From contig JAJPIZ010000049.1 in NCBI GenBank assembly GCA_021324435.1, positions 1-64,000 on the forward strand: a stretch of 64,000 bases of DNA. The letters are read 5' to 3'. Shown piece by piece: positions 61,091-64,000 of the stretch (position 1 is its first letter; each line of letters begins with the position of its first letter). This DNA is from Anaerolineae bacterium (GTDB lineage: Bacteria > Chloroflexota > Anaerolineae > Anaerolineales > Villigracilaceae). The translations under genes and the position numbers were made by a program. The notes under the pieces are model-generated. The model was not told the DNA's origin and made no database searches. It worked only from the letters and a program-made list of their open reading frames with translations.

Positions 61091-61867
61091 TTACTGCATG
61101 CGTTGCTCACCTGCATCGTAAGGCGAGGGCGCGGAGTCGAATGACATGTTGTGATAGGTCGGTTCGGGCCGGTTGTAAGTTGTCTGAGATGCCGCAGGCT
61201 TTGGCGCAGGACGATACGTTTGTGATGCCGGGCGTGGCAGGGATGAGGCCGGGCGCAAAACCGAAGTCTGGCTGACAGGGCGCGAGGCCTGTTGCTGATA
61301 CGGTCGCTGACTTTGATAATTTTGCATATCGGCGGTGGAGAAGAGATTATCGCCTGAGACCGAGAAGGTTCCGATAATCAACACGCGAATCAACCAGACC
61401 ATGACGGCGACAAAGATCGGCACGACCTTGATCATGGCGCTGTTGCTGAGGATTGCGCCGCTGGCGGCACTGCTGTGATTGACGATTGCCACCGAGACGC
61501 CCCACCACGTTAGCGTGGCATTGAAGCCGGCGGCCAATAGCCAGGCTCCAAACAGGTACCAGACCTCAGCGGGTTCATCGCGCCCTTGTTGTGGAGTGAA
61601 GATGCGGGCAATGCCGGCAAAGTCAATCCCGCAGAACGCAATGGCAAGAATGGTCGCCCAGCGGAACCCGGCGAAGGTCAGATCGCCAAGTACATCGCGC
61701 AGAGCAAATTGTGTGGTGCTGTAATTGAAGATTTCGAAAGCCAGCAACGCGCCGACAATCATCATGCCCCACGTGGCGCCGCGGCTGAGACGTTGCCCGC
61801 GGGTGAGGTCACGCCAGAGTCCACGCAGGCCATCGCCTACATTTCGATTGGAACGGTAGGTGTTCAT
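61091..61867 (-). CDS. Membrane protein with Pro/Gln-rich tail, under a LexA-box-like palindrome
   Basis: A 258-residue protein: a positive start (RSNRNVGDGLRGLWRDLTRG), four helices (ATWGMMIVGALLAFEIFNYS; FRWATILAIAFCGIDFAGI; YLFGAWLLAAGFNATLTWWG; MIKVVPIFVAVMVWLIRVLI) and a disordered tail rich in Pro, Gln and Ser (SQRPYQQQASRPVSQ). AGGAGG precedes the ATG. I do not recognise the family. A perfect palindrome lies in its promoter. The lytic transglycosylase gene follows 70 bases downstream. Confidence 0.75.
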   Translation of the reverse strand: MNTYRSNRNVGDGLRGLWRDLTRGQRLSRGATWGMMIVGALLAFEIFNYSTTQFALRDVLGDLTFAGFRWATILAIAFCGIDFAGIARIFTPQQGRDEPAEVWYLFGAWLLAAGFNATLTWWGVSVAIVNHSSAASGAILSNSAMIKVVPIFVAVMVWLIRVLIIGTFSVSGDNLFSTADMQNYQSQRPYQQQASRPVSQTSVLRPASSLPRPASQTYRPAPKPAASQTTYNRPEPTYHNMSFDSAPSPYDAGEQRMQ

Positions 61868-61897
61868 TTTCTGCCTCCTTTAGGATCAGGTAGGCAG

Positions 61898-61926
61898 AGT
61901 ATAGAACAATTGTTCTATTTGGTCAA
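61898..61926 (-). promoter_or_regulatory. Promoter with embedded GAAC-N4-GTTC palindrome
   Basis: On the minus strand TTGACC (61926-61921) and TATACT (61903-61898) are spaced by 17 bases. The spacer and the first bases of the -10 box hold the perfect 18-base palindrome ATAGAACAATTGTTCTAT (61901-61918). GAAC-N4-GTTC is the core of the LexA box known from Gram-positive bacteria. Confidence 0.65.
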
Positions 61927-61937
61927 GAGGCAAATTC

Positions 61938-61972
61938 TTAAAAAAAAAACGAGCATCCCCAAGATGCTCGTT
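61938..61972 (-). terminator. Terminator of the recX-rny transcript
   Basis: ACGAGCATC and GATGCTCGT form a perfect stem around a short loop. A run of nine or more T follows on the minus strand. Confidence 0.93.
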
Positions 61973-61982
61973 CTAAGTGATG

Positions 61983-63509
61983 CTACTTTGCGAATTCGGT
62001 AGCCCGCGTCTCACGAATGACGGTCACTTTGATTTGGCCCGGATATTGCATGGTCTCTTCGATCTTTTTGGCAATATCGCGGGCGAGACGGGCGGAGGCC
62101 AGATCGTCAATGTTTTCCGGCTTGACGATGACGCGCACTTCGCGTCCTGCCTGAATGGCAAAGGCTTGTGAAACGCCCTCGAACGAGAGTGAAAGTTCCT
62201 CTAGAGTGCGGATGCGCTTGATGTAGGCCTCGAGGTCCTCGCGACGCGCTCCGGGTCGCGCGCCGGAGATGGCGTCCGCAGCTTCGGCGATGACCGCCTC
62301 GATGCTGAGTTGATCCACTTCATGGTGATGCGATTCGATGGCGTTGACCACAATCGAATTCACACCATAGCGGCGGCAATATTCTGCGCCGAGCTTGGCG
62401 TGCGTGCCCTCCTGATTGTGATCCATGGCCTTGCCGATGTCATGCAGGAATCCGCCCTGCTTGGAGAGTTCCACGTTTGCGCCGATCTCGGCGGCCAGGA
62501 TGCCGGCCAGTTTGGAAACTTCCACCGCGTGCGCCAATTGATTTTGGCCGTATGACGTGCGGAATTTCAAACGCCCCATCATGCGCAAGATTTCAGGATG
62601 CAGACCTGCGATGCCTGCGTCGAAGGCGGCTTGTTCACCCGCCTCGTTGATGATCTTGTCAACGGCTTTGCCTTCTTCTTCCAGAATCTTTTCGATGTGA
62701 GCGGGATGAATGCGCCCATCCACAGTCAGGCGGGCGAGGGCGCGGCGGGCAATCTCGCGGCGCACGGAATCGAAGCACGAGATGGTCACGGCTTCCGGCG
62801 TGTCGTCCACAATCACGTCCACGCCGGCGGCCTGCTCGAAAGCCTTGATGTTGCGTCCGTTGCGGCCCACGATGCGGCCCTTCATCTCTTCGTTGGGAAG
62901 CGGCACAACGGACGATGTCACTTCGGCCACGTGCTCAGAGGCCACGCGCTGGATCGCATCCGCGATCAATTTGCGAGCGCGCTTTTCGCCTTCTTCGCGC
63001 GCTTCTGCCTCGATCTGACGATAAATGCGGGCCATGTCGGCGCGCGCTTCTTTTTCTACGGCCGCGAATAATTCTTTCCTGGCTTCATCCTGCGAGAGTT
63101 GTGCAATCTCCTGAAGCTTGGCCATTTCCTGCTCGAAGAGTTTATCTACTTCGTTGGCGCGTTTGTCAATTTGACTCTGGCGCTTGTTGATAATCTGTTC
63201 GCGCTGTTCGAGTTTGTCGGCGCGGCTGTCGAGTTCGGAGCGGCGCTTATCCAGGCGATCCGCTTCCTTGCTAAGCTCGATGCGGCGTTCCTTGATTTCG
63301 CTCTCGGCGGCCTGAACGATCTTGGTCGCGCTTTCGCGCGCCTGGGTTTCGATCAGCCGCGCCTGTTCATTTGCAATTTTTAGAATGCTATCGGCTTTAT
63401 CCTGCTGGTTCTTGAGGGCGCGCTCGCGTTGATAGCGATCGAAAAAATAACCCGCGGCGACGCCCACGACCAGCACAAGAACATCAACAATGATGCTAAT
63501 CGGGTTCAT
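61983..63509 (-). CDS. rny: Ribonuclease Y
   Basis: Membrane-anchored endoribonuclease that starts mRNA decay. An N-terminal helix (about residues 5-24) is followed by a long coiled coil (about 30-175, LSKEADRLDKRRSELDSRAD, LEQREQIINKRQSQIDK). A KH domain lies near 200-260 with EMKGRIVGRNGRNIKAFEQA. The HD domain (about 325-420) has GFLHDIGKAMDHNQEGTHAK and VVNAIESHHHEVD. The 508 residues are standard. It overlaps recX as ATGA. Confidence 0.97.
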   Translation of the reverse strand: MNPISIIVDVLVLVVGVAAGYFFDRYQRERALKNQQDKADSILKIANEQARLIETQARESATKIVQAAESEIKERRIELSKEADRLDKRRSELDSRADKLEQREQIINKRQSQIDKRANEVDKLFEQEMAKLQEIAQLSQDEARKELFAAVEKEARADMARIYRQIEAEAREEGEKRARKLIADAIQRVASEHVAEVTSSVVPLPNEEMKGRIVGRNGRNIKAFEQAAGVDVIVDDTPEAVTISCFDSVRREIARRALARLTVDGRIHPAHIEKILEEEGKAVDKIINEAGEQAAFDAGIAGLHPEILRMMGRLKFRTSYGQNQLAHAVEVSKLAGILAAEIGANVELSKQGGFLHDIGKAMDHNQEGTHAKLGAEYCRRYGVNSIVVNAIESHHHEVDQLSIEAVIAEAADAISGARPGARREDLEAYIKRIRTLEELSLSFEGVSQAFAIQAGREVRVIVKPENIDDLASARLARDIAKKIEETMQYPGQIKVTVIRETRATEFAK

Positions 63510-64000
63510 GCAATTTCCTCGTCGTCAAAAGTATGTTGATCCGTGTGCGTCTCGTTCCAGATTCTGGAAACGACGGGCGCGATGACGGAGTAGGGAAACC
63601 CGCGGCGTGCAAGGAACTCAGACAGTTTCTTGCGAAACTCGTTCCATTCCAGGACCTCGAGGCGGCGCGCCCTCTTCAGACCTGCGGAATAGGCCAGGGC
63701 CTCTTCGTTCACATCTGCGAGCGCAGATTGTGCGGCATCTTCTGTGACGCCTTTCTGGCGGAGTTCCATTGTGAGGGCACGCCGACTGCGCGGACGGAAG
63801 GTGTTTCTGTTTTCCACCCACGCGCGGGCAAATTGATTATCGTCTGCAAGCCGATTCTCGCGAAGGCGTTCGAGCGTTTGCTCGATGATGTCATCGGGAA
63901 TCTCGTGCTTGCGCAGGTTTTGCCGAATTTCAGATTCGGAGCGAGCGCGGTAACTCAAAAACAACATGGCCTGTTGAAGCGCTCGCTCGCGGGCATCTTC
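63506..64000 (-). CDS. recX: RecX-family regulator of RecA, 5' end cut by window edge
   Basis: Binds RecA filaments and limits their activity. The open frame runs to the window edge (EDARERALQQAMLFLSYRAR at the edge), so the ATG at 63967 is internal. Motifs: LSYRARSESEIRQNLRKHEI with PDDIIEQTLERLRENRLADD, QFARAWVENRNTFRPRSRRA and LTMELRQKGVTEDAAQSAL. The visible 164 residues cover three helix repeats. The C-terminus overlaps the rny start as ATGA. Confidence 0.93.
   Translation of the reverse strand, partial: EDARERALQQAMLFLSYRARSESEIRQNLRKHEIPDDIIEQTLERLRENRLADDNQFARAWVENRNTFRPRSRRALTMELRQKGVTEDAAQSALADVNEEALAYSAGLKRARRLEVLEWNEFRKKLSEFLARRGFPYSVIAPVVSRIWNETHTDQHTFDDEEIA

Overview
The window reads as a chromosomal segment of a moderately GC-rich bacterium. 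The most likely source is the phylum Chloroflexota, class Anaerolineae. This is inferred from gene content and style: many lipoproteins with Thr/Pro-rich linkers after the lipobox, a Rex regulator, a T-box leader on serS, CHASE2 cyclase and FecR modules, the TIGR03960/TIGR03936 radical SAM pair, an NrfHA nitrite reductase, and abundant short interspersed repeats. No rRNA or marker-gene search was possible. No phage, transposase, integrase or CRISPR array was seen. One tRNA gene is present (Arg, anticodon CCG).

Layout. 1-1176: dinB, cut by the left edge. 1229-6870: an F1-ATPase operon (alpha, gamma, beta, epsilon) followed by mreB, with a recognisable promoter, a leader hairpin and a terminator; delta and all Fo genes are absent. 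6882-11934 (minus): rex, then an operon of SH3 lipoprotein, FecR lipoprotein and CHASE2 adenylate cyclase. 12026-13171: tRNA-Arg and a PrsW-family protease. 13226-15782: a radical SAM operon whose large protein is split in two. 15909-17976: a lipoprotein and a bactofilin-like membrane protein, convergent. 18095-21841: a six-gene minus operon (membrane protein, PNPOx-like, DUF4342, YjbQ, M29 aminopeptidase, ankyrin). 21972-30320: acetyltransferase-like protein, frameshifted membrane protein, cold-shock protein, GH13 enzyme with a histone-like tail, processive glycosyltransferase, PIG-L deacetylase. 30424-41192 (plus): greA, lysS, DUF3054, ECF sigma/anti-sigma, Nudix, lipoprotein, MEMO, priA, a HepT/MntA toxin-antitoxin pair, a membrane protein and a phosphoribosyltransferase. 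41253-48560 (minus): lipoprotein, nrfHA, two glycosyltransferases, sbcC. 48651-52979 (plus): a peptidase cluster with three M42 enzymes and one S51-like enzyme. 53020-58093 (minus): small membrane proteins, serS with T-box, a frameshifted Cys-rich secreted protein, a lipoprotein and a sugar transferase. 58202-60342: a two-component system. 60335-64000 (minus): lytic transglycosylase, a membrane protein under a LexA-box-like palindrome, RNase Y and recX (cut by the right edge).

Signals beyond ordinary genes: (i) a complete serS T-box leader that carries G/C-rich palindromic repeats in and next to it; (ii) several families of short interspersed repeats, some composed of short reiterated words, found between genes and apparently in frame inside genes (three places in priA); (iii) two frameshifted genes, one at a run of nine A; (iv) the LexA-like palindrome inside a promoter; (v) promoters that overlap stop codons of upstream genes or imply leaderless mRNAs.
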